A stretch of 64,000 bases of DNA from assembly GCF_011058315.1 (NCBI RefSeq), contig NZ_CP049298.1:3038001-3102000 (forward strand), read 5' to 3'. The stretch comes from Chryseobacterium sp. POL2. Lineage in GTDB: Bacteria; Bacteroidota; Bacteroidia; Flavobacteriales; Weeksellaceae. Below the pieces are notes generated by a model. That model saw only the letters and a list, made by a program, of their open reading frames with translations, had not been told where the DNA came from and searched no databases. Below, in pieces: positions 8,740 through 16,237 of this stretch. Made by a program: the position numbers and the translations under genes. Within the stretch, counting starts at the first letter, position 1; each line of letters opens with the position of its first letter.

Positions 8740-9048
8740 TTAACGATTTAAAAAGTTAAGAACATTGTTAGCTACAGATTTTATAATTTTTTTTCGCATA
8801 CTTATTACGATAATCATAATCAATAGATAAAATCCTGCAACCAGTAAAAAACCATAAGAGTAATTATCTAGTGCTTGACCTATTAAAAATGCAATTCCAA
8901 AATTAAATAAGATGATGAAAAATGCAAAGACAATAACCATAGCTGCGATAAAAGCAATAATCCCCGAAGATAAAGACGATTTTTCTATTAATTCTAAACG
9001 AGCGAGGTCGATTCTTTTGTTGATGTATTCTTTTAAAAGGTCTATCAT
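8740..9048 (-). CDS. Holin-X/DUF1469-like membrane protein
   Basis: 102 residues. A short amphipathic N-terminus (INKRIDLARLELIEK) is followed by two strongly hydrophobic helices (about 28-57 and 62-85) and a basic C-terminal tail. This is the layout of phage-holin-like superfamily III / DUF1469 proteins, which despite the name are chromosomal membrane proteins in many phyla. It lies 2 bp upstream of the previous gene and is separated from the YtxH gene by a terminator. Confidence 0.8.
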   Translation of the reverse strand: MIDLLKEYINKRIDLARLELIEKSSLSSGIIAFIAAMVIVFAFFIILFNFGIAFLIGQALDNYSYGFLLVAGFYLLIMIIVISMRKKIIKSVANNVLNFLNR

Positions 9049-9087
9049 AGCTGATATTTTAGTAAAGTTACAAAAAATTACAAAAAA

Positions 9088-9113
9088 AAGGAACTTAGTG
9101 GACTAAGTTCCTT
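9088..9113 (-). terminator. Terminator of the YtxH-like gene
   Basis: AAGGAACTTAG (9088-9098) and CTAAGTTCCTT (9103-9113) form a perfect 11-bp stem with a TGGA loop; on the minus strand a T-rich tail follows. Confidence 0.9.
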
Positions 9114-9135
9114 GGTAATTCAGTCTAGATTGGGA

Positions 9136-9513
9136 TTATTTCAATCCGTCTAGTTCTGTTTCTACGTCTTTAACAACATCTGTAGCTTTAGAAACCATTT
9201 GATCCTTATATTTATCATAACCTTCTTTAACAGAAGTAGCTACATTGTTAGCTGTGTCTTTCACTTGAGAGGATATGGTGTTGTATTTATCCTTCACTTG
9301 ATCAGAAACTTGGTGATATTGTTCTTTAACTTTTTCTGATGTTTTGTGATATTGTTCGTTAGCTTGATCTTTAATATCTCCAGCTTTTTTCTTAATTTTT
9401 TTTCTGGTTTCTTTTCCTTCTTCAGGAGCATATAGCAATCCTAAAACTACGCCAACTGCTGCACCGGCTAATAAGCCTGCTAAAATTCCTGCTGAATTAT
9501 TTTTTTTAGACAT
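9136..9513 (-). CDS. YtxH domain-containing protein
   Basis: 125 residues. A glycine/alanine-rich hydrophobic helix (about residues 9-27) is followed by YAPEEGKETRKKIKKKAGD, the typical YtxH signature. Repeats of about 11 residues follow (DQANEQYHKTSEKVKEQYHQ, then QVKDKYNTISSQVKD), resembling apolipoprotein/LEA-type amphipathic helices. YtxH proteins are small stress-associated membrane proteins. A TACATTTG promoter box (9571-9578) lies upstream and a strong terminator downstream, so it is likely a monocistronic stress gene next to two other envelope genes. Confidence 0.9.
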   Translation of the reverse strand: MSKKNNSAGILAGLLAGAAVGVVLGLLYAPEEGKETRKKIKKKAGDIKDQANEQYHKTSEKVKEQYHQVSDQVKDKYNTISSQVKDTANNVATSVKEGYDKYKDQMVSKATDVVKDVETELDGLK

Positions 9514-9570
9514 AATGTGTGATTTTTGATTAATGTTTAACTTGATTTATTATGGTTTTGATATTTGCAA

Positions 9571-9578
9571 CAAATGTA
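9571..9578 (-). promoter_or_regulatory. -7 box of the YtxH-like gene
   Basis: TACATTTG on the minus strand, 57 bp upstream of the ATG at 9513. Confidence 0.55.
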
Positions 9579-9619
9579 CCAAAGAAATTTAAGAATTTAT
9601 AAACTTTGTTAAATTAGGT

Positions 9620-10291
9620 TTATTTAATATAGGAAATAATTAATTCGATGGTTTGTTCTTTTGTTAAGTCAGAATTGTCTATAAGAATAGCATCTTCCGC
9701 TTGTTTCAAAGGAGCTACATCTCTTTCGGAATCAATTTTATCACGATCGATGAGATTTTTTTTGACTTCTTCTATAGAGATATTTTCTCCAAAGCCTAAT
9801 AATTCCAGGTGTCTCCTTTTGGCACGTTCATCTGGCGAAGCTGTCAAAAAGAATTTGTAATCGGCGTTGGGTAAGACAATAGTTCCGATATCTCGACCAT
9901 CCATAATAACCCCACCTGTTTTTGCGATATTGCGTTGGGTGTCCAACAAAAAAGCGCGTACTTCTGGAAGTTTTGCCACTTGACTGACATTTTCCGAAAC
10001 AATAGGTTGACGGATTTCTTTATCAATATTATTGCCGTTCAAAATTAATTGAAGCTCATCGTCTTTTTTTTCAAAAACCAAATTTATTCTTGGAAGGCTA
10101 AGGATAAGCTGTTGTAGGTCCAAATTGTCATTGTTGTCCAAACAATGCATCAATCCATAATATGTAATTCCACGATAAAGTGCGCCTGTATCCATGTGGA
10201 TAAGACCAAGTCGTTTGGCAATGACTTTAGAAATAGAACTTTTTCCCGTCGAAGAATAGCCATCTATGGCAATTACCCAATTTTTTGTCAT
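9620..10291 (-). CDS. cmk: Cytidylate kinase
   Basis: 223 residues, normal family length. Phosphorylates CMP and dCMP with ATP. Visible motifs are the P-loop GYSSTGKSSISK (residues 11-22), HMDTGALYRGI for nucleotide binding, MDGRDIGTIVLP and the lid-region SPDERAKRRHLE. It starts at an ATG at 10291, 17 bp downstream of a TAAATTTG promoter box. porQ lies directly upstream on the same strand, in a porQ-cmk order I recognise from Bacteroidota. Confidence 0.97.
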   Translation of the reverse strand: MTKNWVIAIDGYSSTGKSSISKVIAKRLGLIHMDTGALYRGITYYGLMHCLDNNDNLDLQQLILSLPRINLVFEKKDDELQLILNGNNIDKEIRQPIVSENVSQVAKLPEVRAFLLDTQRNIAKTGGVIMDGRDIGTIVLPNADYKFFLTASPDERAKRRHLELLGFGENISIEEVKKNLIDRDKIDSERDVAPLKQAEDAILIDNSDLTKEQTIELIISYIK

Positions 10292-10308
10292 TTCAGAAAT
10301 TCTGATGA

Positions 10309-10316
10309 CAAATTTA
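10309..10316 (-). promoter_or_regulatory. -7 box of cmk
   Basis: TAAATTTG on the minus strand, 17 bp upstream of the cmk ATG. Confidence 0.55.
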
Positions 10317-10372
10317 AAAATTTAAAAACCGAAACTACTATTGCAGAATAAAGAATTTTTAAATAATCTTTT

Positions 10373-11371
10373 TTAACGACGGTTGCCACTCATCTCAATA
10401 AGGTCGAGGCTTAGTCCGAACATGTTGACATTGGAAGCGTTATGATAGCGTGCATGAGAATAATCGAATTTGAAATAAGAAATCTTTATCCCAAATCCTG
10501 CAGAAATCCCCGAAAAGTTACGCTGGTCAAGAATAGCCATTTCGTTGCCGCGTTTTACATTGTAACCAAATCTAAGATTGAAAGCTTGTTGCGGAAATAG
10601 CTCGACACCAAATGATACGTGGTCCAGAACTTTTCTTCCAAAGTTAATAGGTTGACCATTGATATTTGTGTCTTGAGAAATATTGAATTTTTGTAAATCG
10701 TGTAACGTTAAGGTAATGGCTGCTGGAAATTGTTCCAAAATTTTGGTGTAGCCCAAGTCAATTCGGAAGGGTAGATTTTCGCGAACACCATTGAAGGGTT
10801 TGAACTGATAACCAAAATTACGAGCGACTAATGACAACGTTTCGTTTGTTCTTTCGTTATGGAAAGTCACACCGATATTTGCAGAAATTGCGCTGGAAGA
10901 ATAAGTGTCAATTTTGGAAGTTACAAAATTAACATTGGCACCTATTGTCCAATCTTCTTCGAACTGATAAGCATAACCTGCTCCGATAGAGGCATCCATG
11001 GCAGAAAATTCTCCAAGAATATTGGCACTTTCGTCAGTACGAGGCATTTTTCCATAATCCATATATCGTGCATTAATGGAAATTAAATGTCCAAATTCCA
11101 AATCTTTGACATAATTAATTGTTCCTATCTTGGAATCCGCAAGGTAAGATGCATAGTTGACAGAAAGCATATTGTCCATTTCCAAATTCATGAGTGATGG
11201 ATTAATGGCTGACATGGAAACATCGTAATCTCTTATAGAAATCGCATCGCCACCCAAAGCAGATTGCCGCGCAGAAATCGGAATGTTAAGGAAAGGATAA
11301 ACATTGGTCCCGTCTTGTGAAAAAACCAAAGCGCTACAAACCGCGAAAAATAAAATAGAAATTTTCTTCAA
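10373..11371 (-). CDS. porQ: Type IX secretion protein PorQ
   Basis: 332 residues if translation starts at the TTG at 11371, which gives a classic signal peptide (MKKISILFFAVCSALVFSQ). A longer frame starting at the TTG at 11392 is unlikely because that codon lies inside the TATTTTTG promoter box. The mature part is an outer-membrane barrel of the PorV/PorQ (FadL-like) type, with YPFLNIPISARQSALGGDA near the N-terminus. PorQ is an auxiliary T9SS component; it works with PorU, PorV and PorZ at the attachment complex. Three T9SS-type cargo proteins are encoded elsewhere in the window. Confidence 0.93.
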   Translation of the reverse strand: MKKISILFFAVCSALVFSQDGTNVYPFLNIPISARQSALGGDAISIRDYDVSMSAINPSLMNLEMDNMLSVNYASYLADSKIGTINYVKDLEFGHLISINARYMDYGKMPRTDESANILGEFSAMDASIGAGYAYQFEEDWTIGANVNFVTSKIDTYSSSAISANIGVTFHNERTNETLSLVARNFGYQFKPFNGVRENLPFRIDLGYTKILEQFPAAITLTLHDLQKFNISQDTNINGQPINFGRKVLDHVSFGVELFPQQAFNLRFGYNVKRGNEMAILDQRNFSGISAGFGIKISYFKFDYSHARYHNASNVNMFGLSLDLIEMSGNRR

Positions 11372-11389
11372 AGTCACTTCTCTTATTTG

Positions 11390-11397
11390 CAAAAATA
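11390..11397 (-). promoter_or_regulatory. -7 box of porQ
   Basis: TATTTTTG on the minus strand. Its last three bases are the in-frame TTG at 11392, so transcription must start downstream and the TTG at 11371 is the likely start. Confidence 0.65.
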
Positions 11398-11450
11398 GAC
11401 GTTTTTAAAATTTAACAAAATATTTCGGTGTTAAACTTATTTCTTCATAA

Positions 11451-12209
<759 letters not shown>

Positions 12210-12296
12210 TTTCTTAATGATAACGGATTGACAAACATCATCTGTTATCTGTATCAATTATTGAAAATGTGTTAATTATCAAATTTTAAATATACA

Positions 12297-12851
12297 ATGG
12301 AAGAATTAGAACTCATCGTAGCATCGGTAAAGCAAGAGATGGATGCTGCAATCAAGCATTTGGATCATGCTTTTCAGAAAATTAGAGCAGGTAGAGCTTC
12401 AACATCTATGGTGCAAGACGTTATGGTAGAGTATTATGGCTCTATGACGCCTATCAATCAGGTTGCTAATGTTTCAGTTCCAGATGCCATGACTATTTCT
12501 ATTCAACCTTGGGATAGATCAGCAATCAACGCTATCGAAAAGGCAATTATCAATTCTAATTTAGGCTTTGCACCATCTAATAATGGGGATGTTATCATTC
12601 TTAATGTTCCACCATTAACAGAAGAACGCCGTAAGGAATTGGCTAAACAAGCAAAGGGAGAAACAGAACAAAGTAAAGTGGTTGTTAGAAACGCCCGTCA
12701 AGAAGGCATGAAAGATCTTAAAAAATTGGATGGCGTGTCAGAAGACCTTGTGAAAGCTGTGGAAAAAGATATTCAAGATCTTACGGATCAGTATGTTAAG
12801 AAGGCGGATGATGCTCTTAAAATAAAAGAAGCAGAGATTTTAAAAGTATAA
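12297..12851 (+). CDS. frr: Ribosome recycling factor
   Basis: 184 residues, normal length. Splits post-termination ribosomes with EF-G. Recognisable by KIRAGRAST near residue 28, YYGSMTPINQVANVSV, and the C-terminal helix with LTDQYVKKADDALKIKEAEIL. It is 87 bp behind pyrH and ends at a strong terminator, so pyrH-frr are probably one operon. Confidence 0.98.
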   Translation: MEELELIVASVKQEMDAAIKHLDHAFQKIRAGRASTSMVQDVMVEYYGSMTPINQVANVSVPDAMTISIQPWDRSAINAIEKAIINSNLGFAPSNNGDVIILNVPPLTEERRKELAKQAKGETEQSKVVVRNARQEGMKDLKKLDGVSEDLVKAVEKDIQDLTDQYVKKADDALKIKEAEILKV

Positions 12852-12852
12852 T

Positions 12853-12889
12853 AAAAAAAGATTTAGAAATTTTCTAAATCTTTTTTTTT
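12853..12889 (+). terminator. Terminator of pyrH-frr
   Basis: GATTTAGA (12860-12867) pairs with TCTAAATC (12873-12880), flanked by a seven-A run and followed by nine T. Confidence 0.9.
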
Positions 12890-12967
12890 ATAACAAATGT
12901 CATGTTTTTTTAGGATTTTTTCAAGAAGAATATAAAGTTTTACATATATCATATATTCTTAATTTTA

Positions 12968-12994
12968 TTTATGAATTTAAGATAAATTCATAAA
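12968..12994. repeat. Perfect AT-rich palindrome, 12-bp arms
   Basis: TTTATGAATTTA (12968-12979) and TAAATTCATAAA (12983-12994) are exact inverted repeats with a 3-nt spacer, lying between the frr terminator and the promoter of the next gene. It has no T tail, so an operator or cruciform is as likely as a terminator. Confidence 0.6.
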
Positions 12995-13001
12995 TTCTAA
13001 T

Positions 13002-13056
13002 TTCATAGTCGTACTACGAAATTTTTATTGTTTTTTAAATATAAATATTATATTTG
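13002..13056 (+). promoter_or_regulatory. Promoter and candidate operator of the GltB-like gene
   Basis: TTG (13028-13030), 18 bp, then TATATTTG (13049-13056). Just upstream, TTCATAGT (13002-13009) and ACTACGAA (13013-13020) form an 8-bp inverted repeat with one mismatch, a plausible regulator site. The -7 box covers the TTG at 13054, ruling it out as the start codon. Confidence 0.6.
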
Positions 13057-13080
13057 CTAGAATTTAATTTCCTTTTAGTA

Positions 13081-14589
13081 ATGAGAGATAAATTCCTTAC
13101 CTGGGGACTTGTTTTAGTCCTTTTCACGACTGTTGTCGCTGTGCTTATTAAAGCCCATTATTGGATTCCAATAACCTTAGCAGTTTTGTATGCAATAGGA
13201 ATACATAATGTAATGCAAACCAAACATGCTATTTTAAGAAATTTTCCTGTATTAGGAGGTTTTCGTTATTTATTGGAAAGTATATCTCCCGAAATTCAGC
13301 AATACTTTATTGAGAGAGAGACGGATGGTAAGCCTTTTCCAAGACATCAACGTTCGGCTGCGTATCGTCGTGCAAAAAACATTAGCGATACTGTGGCCTT
13401 CGGGACTCAGTTAGAAATTAATAATAGAAAATACGAAGGAATCAAGCATTCAATATATGCTAAAACGCCTTCGCATGAATTACCCAGAACTACAATTGGA
13501 GGTCCAGATTGTTTACAACCTTACAGCTCATCTTTATTTAATATTTCCGCCATGTCTTTTGGAGCCTTGTCAGATAGAGCACATATCTCATTAAACAGAG
13601 GAGCTAAGAAAGGTCAATTTTATCACAATACGGGTGAAGGTGGTATTTCTCCTTATCATATGGAAGGTGGCGATCTATGTTGGCAAATTGGTACAGGTTA
13701 TTTTGGATGCCGTGATGATGAAGGCAATTTTAATCCAGAATTGTTTAAAAAATATGCGACACTACCAAATGTGAAGATGATTGAGATTAAATTATCTCAA
13801 GGGGCAAAACCAGGACATGGTGGCGTACTTCCAGGTGTTAAGAATACACCTGAAATTGCAGCAATTCGTCATGTAAAGCCAGGGATTACAGTATTGTCGC
13901 CTCCAGGGCATAGTTCTTTCTCTACTGCAGCAGGTCTGTTACAGTTTGTAAAACAGCTTAGAGATTTATCTGGAGGAAAGCCAGTTGGTTTCAAACTTTG
14001 TGTAGGGGATACTAAAGAATTTGAAGAAATCTGTGCACAGATGAATGTTTTGAAAATTTATCCAGATTTTATCACAGTTGATGGAGCAGAGGGGGGAACA
14101 GGTGCAGCACCGCCAGAATTTTCGGACGGTGTAGGTATGCCTTTAGAACCTGCGTTGATCTTTATTAATTCAACACTTAAAAATTTTAATGTTCGTGACA
14201 AAGTAAAAATTATTGCTTCAGGAAAAGTCTTAACAGCACTGGATATTCTAAGAGCTGTTGCTATGGGAGCGGATGTGTGTAATAATGCCAGAGGATTTAT
14301 GTTTGCATTAGGATGTATCCAAGCATTGCAATGTAATTCTAACACATGTCCAACTGGGGTTGCGACACAAAATAAAATGCTAATCAAAGGATTGGATGTT
14401 ACAGATAAAGCGGAACGTGTTTATCATTTCCATAAAAACACCTTACATACTTGTAATGAATTAATTGCGGCGGCAGGTAGAAGCTCTTATGAGCAGGTTG
14501 ACGCATCAATGTTTATGCGAGGTGACGAGTTTGAACATTTAGCAGATACTTATTTTCCAGATATTTTAGGAAATGTAAGAAAAAGTTAA
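13081..14589 (+). CDS. FMN-binding glutamate synthase-family oxidoreductase
   Basis: 502 residues from the ATG at 13081. Two hydrophobic segments at the N-terminus (about 5-45) suggest membrane attachment. The rest is the FMN/3Fe-4S domain of the glutamate synthase large subunit: MSFGALSDRAHISLNRGAKK, GEGGISPYH, SQGAKPGHGGVLPG, and the cluster ligands in CIQALQCNSNTCPTGVATQ (Cys-x5-Cys-x4-Cys). The amidotransferase domain and any partner small subunit are absent, so it is not a complete glutamate synthase. Such stand-alone proteins are widespread but their electron donor and product are unclear. It is monocistronic, with its own promoter and terminator. Confidence 0.9.
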   Translation: MRDKFLTWGLVLVLFTTVVAVLIKAHYWIPITLAVLYAIGIHNVMQTKHAILRNFPVLGGFRYLLESISPEIQQYFIERETDGKPFPRHQRSAAYRRAKNISDTVAFGTQLEINNRKYEGIKHSIYAKTPSHELPRTTIGGPDCLQPYSSSLFNISAMSFGALSDRAHISLNRGAKKGQFYHNTGEGGISPYHMEGGDLCWQIGTGYFGCRDDEGNFNPELFKKYATLPNVKMIEIKLSQGAKPGHGGVLPGVKNTPEIAAIRHVKPGITVLSPPGHSSFSTAAGLLQFVKQLRDLSGGKPVGFKLCVGDTKEFEEICAQMNVLKIYPDFITVDGAEGGTGAAPPEFSDGVGMPLEPALIFINSTLKNFNVRDKVKIIASGKVLTALDILRAVAMGADVCNNARGFMFALGCIQALQCNSNTCPTGVATQNKMLIKGLDVTDKAERVYHFHKNTLHTCNELIAAAGRSSYEQVDASMFMRGDEFEHLADTYFPDILGNVRKS

Positions 14590-14616
14590 TTATTTAATAA
14601 TCATATAGATTTGAAG

Positions 14617-14648
14617 ACCTGAATTTTTTTAAATTCAGGTTTTTTTTG
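14617..14648 (+). terminator. Terminator of the GltB-like gene
   Basis: ACCTGAATTT (14617-14626) and AAATTCAGGT (14631-14640) form a perfect 10-bp stem, followed by a T run. Confidence 0.9.
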
Positions 14649-14650
14649 TT

Positions 14651-14658
14651 TATTTTTG
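14651..14658 (+). promoter_or_regulatory. -7 box of purB
   Basis: TATTTTTG directly after the preceding terminator, 27 bp before the ATG. Confidence 0.55.
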
Positions 14659-14685
14659 TACATCTAAAAAAAGTAAAAAGAAAGA

Positions 14686-16113
14686 ATGAATTCCTACAAA
14701 AATCCTCTTGAAGAACGCTATTCAAGTGAAGAAATGCTCTATAATTTTTCTCCAAATAATAAATTCAGAACGTGGAGACAGCTTTGGATTGCTCTAGCGG
14801 AGATTGAAAAAGATTTAGGTCTTGAAATTACCGATGAGCAAATCAACCAACTAAAAGAGCACGCAGAAAACATCGATTTTGATTTGGCTGCAGCTTACGA
14901 GAAAAAATTCCGTCATGATGTGATGGCCCACGTTCATACTTACGGTGATGTGGCTCCTCTTGCAAAAGGAATTATCCATTTAGGAGCAACCTCTGCTTTT
15001 GTGGGCGATAATACAGATCTTATTCAGATTCGTGATGGTTTGTTGATTATCAGAAAACAATTGGTGAATGTTATCAAAAAATTATCTGATTTTGCCATCA
15101 AATACAAAGATATGCCAACACTTGGTTTCACGCATTTTCAGCCAGCTCAGTTAACAACAGTTGGGAAAAGAGCAACTTTGTGGCTTCAATCTTTAATTTT
15201 GGATTTTGAAGAATTAGAATTTTTCTTAGAAACCTTGAGATTCCGTGGTGTGAAAGGAACTACAGGTACTGCAGCGAGTTTCTTGGAGCTTTTCAATGGC
15301 GATTATTCCAAAGTAAAACATTTAGATAAAGAATTGTCGAGAAGATTTGGTTTCGAAAAAGTTTTCGGCGTTTCTGGACAAACTTATGATAGAAAAATTG
15401 ATGCAAAAGTAACGGCTTTATTGTCGAATATCGCTCAGTCTGCACATAAATTTACCAACGATTTGCGTTTGCTTCAAAACTTAAAAGAAATTGAAGAACC
15501 ATTCGAGAAAAACCAAATTGGTTCATCAGCAATGGCGTACAAAAGAAATCCGATGCGTTCAGAAAGAATCGGAGCTTTGGCGAAATACGTAATGTCATTG
15601 TCTTCAAGTTCTGCAATGGTGGCTTCAACACAATGGTTTGAAAGAACTTTGGACGATTCTGCCAACAAACGTTTAACAATTCCTCAATCTTTCCTAGCGA
15701 TTGACGCTATTTTATTGATTTGGAATAACATTATGGATGGTTTAGTGGTGTACGAAAACCGCATCCACAAGCATATTATGGAGGAACTTCCTTTCATGGC
15801 GACAGAATATATCATCATGGAAGAAGTAAAAGCTGGTGGCGACCGTCAGGAAATTCACGAAATTATCCGCGTTCACTCTATGGAAGCTTCCAAAAAAGTA
15901 AAAATGGAAGGTAAAGAAAATGATTTGATCGAAAGATTAATGAACGACACTTCCCTGAAAATGGACAAATCCAAGATTGCTGAAGTTATGGATCCGAAAA
16001 ACTTTATTGGTTTTGCACCGATACAAACCGAGGAATTCATCCAAAACGAAGCGAAACCGATTACCGATAAGTATTCGCAGCTAATTGGACTAGAAGCAGA
16101 TTTAAAAGTATAA
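14686..16113 (+). CDS. purB: Adenylosuccinate lyase
   Basis: 475 residues. Cleaves SAICAR to AICAR and adenylosuccinate to AMP, releasing fumarate. The superfamily signature GSSAMAYKRNPMRSERI lies at about residues 281-297, with the catalytic serine. GATSAFVGDNTDL and TLGFTHFQPAQLTT carry the substrate-binding His and Thr. The length and helical layout match the longer eukaryote-like PurB. It precedes purL on the same strand, so two purine-pathway steps are neighbours. Confidence 0.97.
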   Translation: MNSYKNPLEERYSSEEMLYNFSPNNKFRTWRQLWIALAEIEKDLGLEITDEQINQLKEHAENIDFDLAAAYEKKFRHDVMAHVHTYGDVAPLAKGIIHLGATSAFVGDNTDLIQIRDGLLIIRKQLVNVIKKLSDFAIKYKDMPTLGFTHFQPAQLTTVGKRATLWLQSLILDFEELEFFLETLRFRGVKGTTGTAASFLELFNGDYSKVKHLDKELSRRFGFEKVFGVSGQTYDRKIDAKVTALLSNIAQSAHKFTNDLRLLQNLKEIEEPFEKNQIGSSAMAYKRNPMRSERIGALAKYVMSLSSSSAMVASTQWFERTLDDSANKRLTIPQSFLAIDAILLIWNNIMDGLVVYENRIHKHIMEELPFMATEYIIMEEVKAGGDRQEIHEIIRVHSMEASKKVKMEGKENDLIERLMNDTSLKMDKSKIAEVMDPKNFIGFAPIQTEEFIQNEAKPITDKYSQLIGLEADLKV

Positions 16114-16118
16114 ATGTG

Positions 16119-16145
16119 ATGCAGTCTTGTCGGCTGCATTTTTGT
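16119..16145 (+). terminator. Probable terminator of purB
   Basis: ATGCAG (16119-16124) pairs with CTGCAT (16134-16139), followed by TTTTTG. Confidence 0.7.
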
Positions 16146-16232
16146 TTTAATTTGAAATTTTATTATTTGAAATTTGAAATTGATTTTTCACATTTTTGAA
16201 ATCTCAAATCTCAAATTTCAAATCTCAAATCT
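16146..16232 (+). repeat. Low-complexity leader of purL with inverted repeat
   Basis: Composed of short units of the AAATTTGA / AAATCTC type. ATTTGAAATTTGA (16165-16177) is the exact reverse complement of TCAAATTTCAAAT (16211-16223), so the purL leader could fold into a 13-bp stem with a 33-nt loop. It contains an in-frame TTG (16196) that is not a likely start. Confidence 0.6.
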
Positions 16233-16237
16233 TTATA

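Noticed and set aside
8740-9048. Phage holin or prophage remnant
   Set aside because: No phage genes are nearby; this holin-like family is chromosomal in many bacteria.
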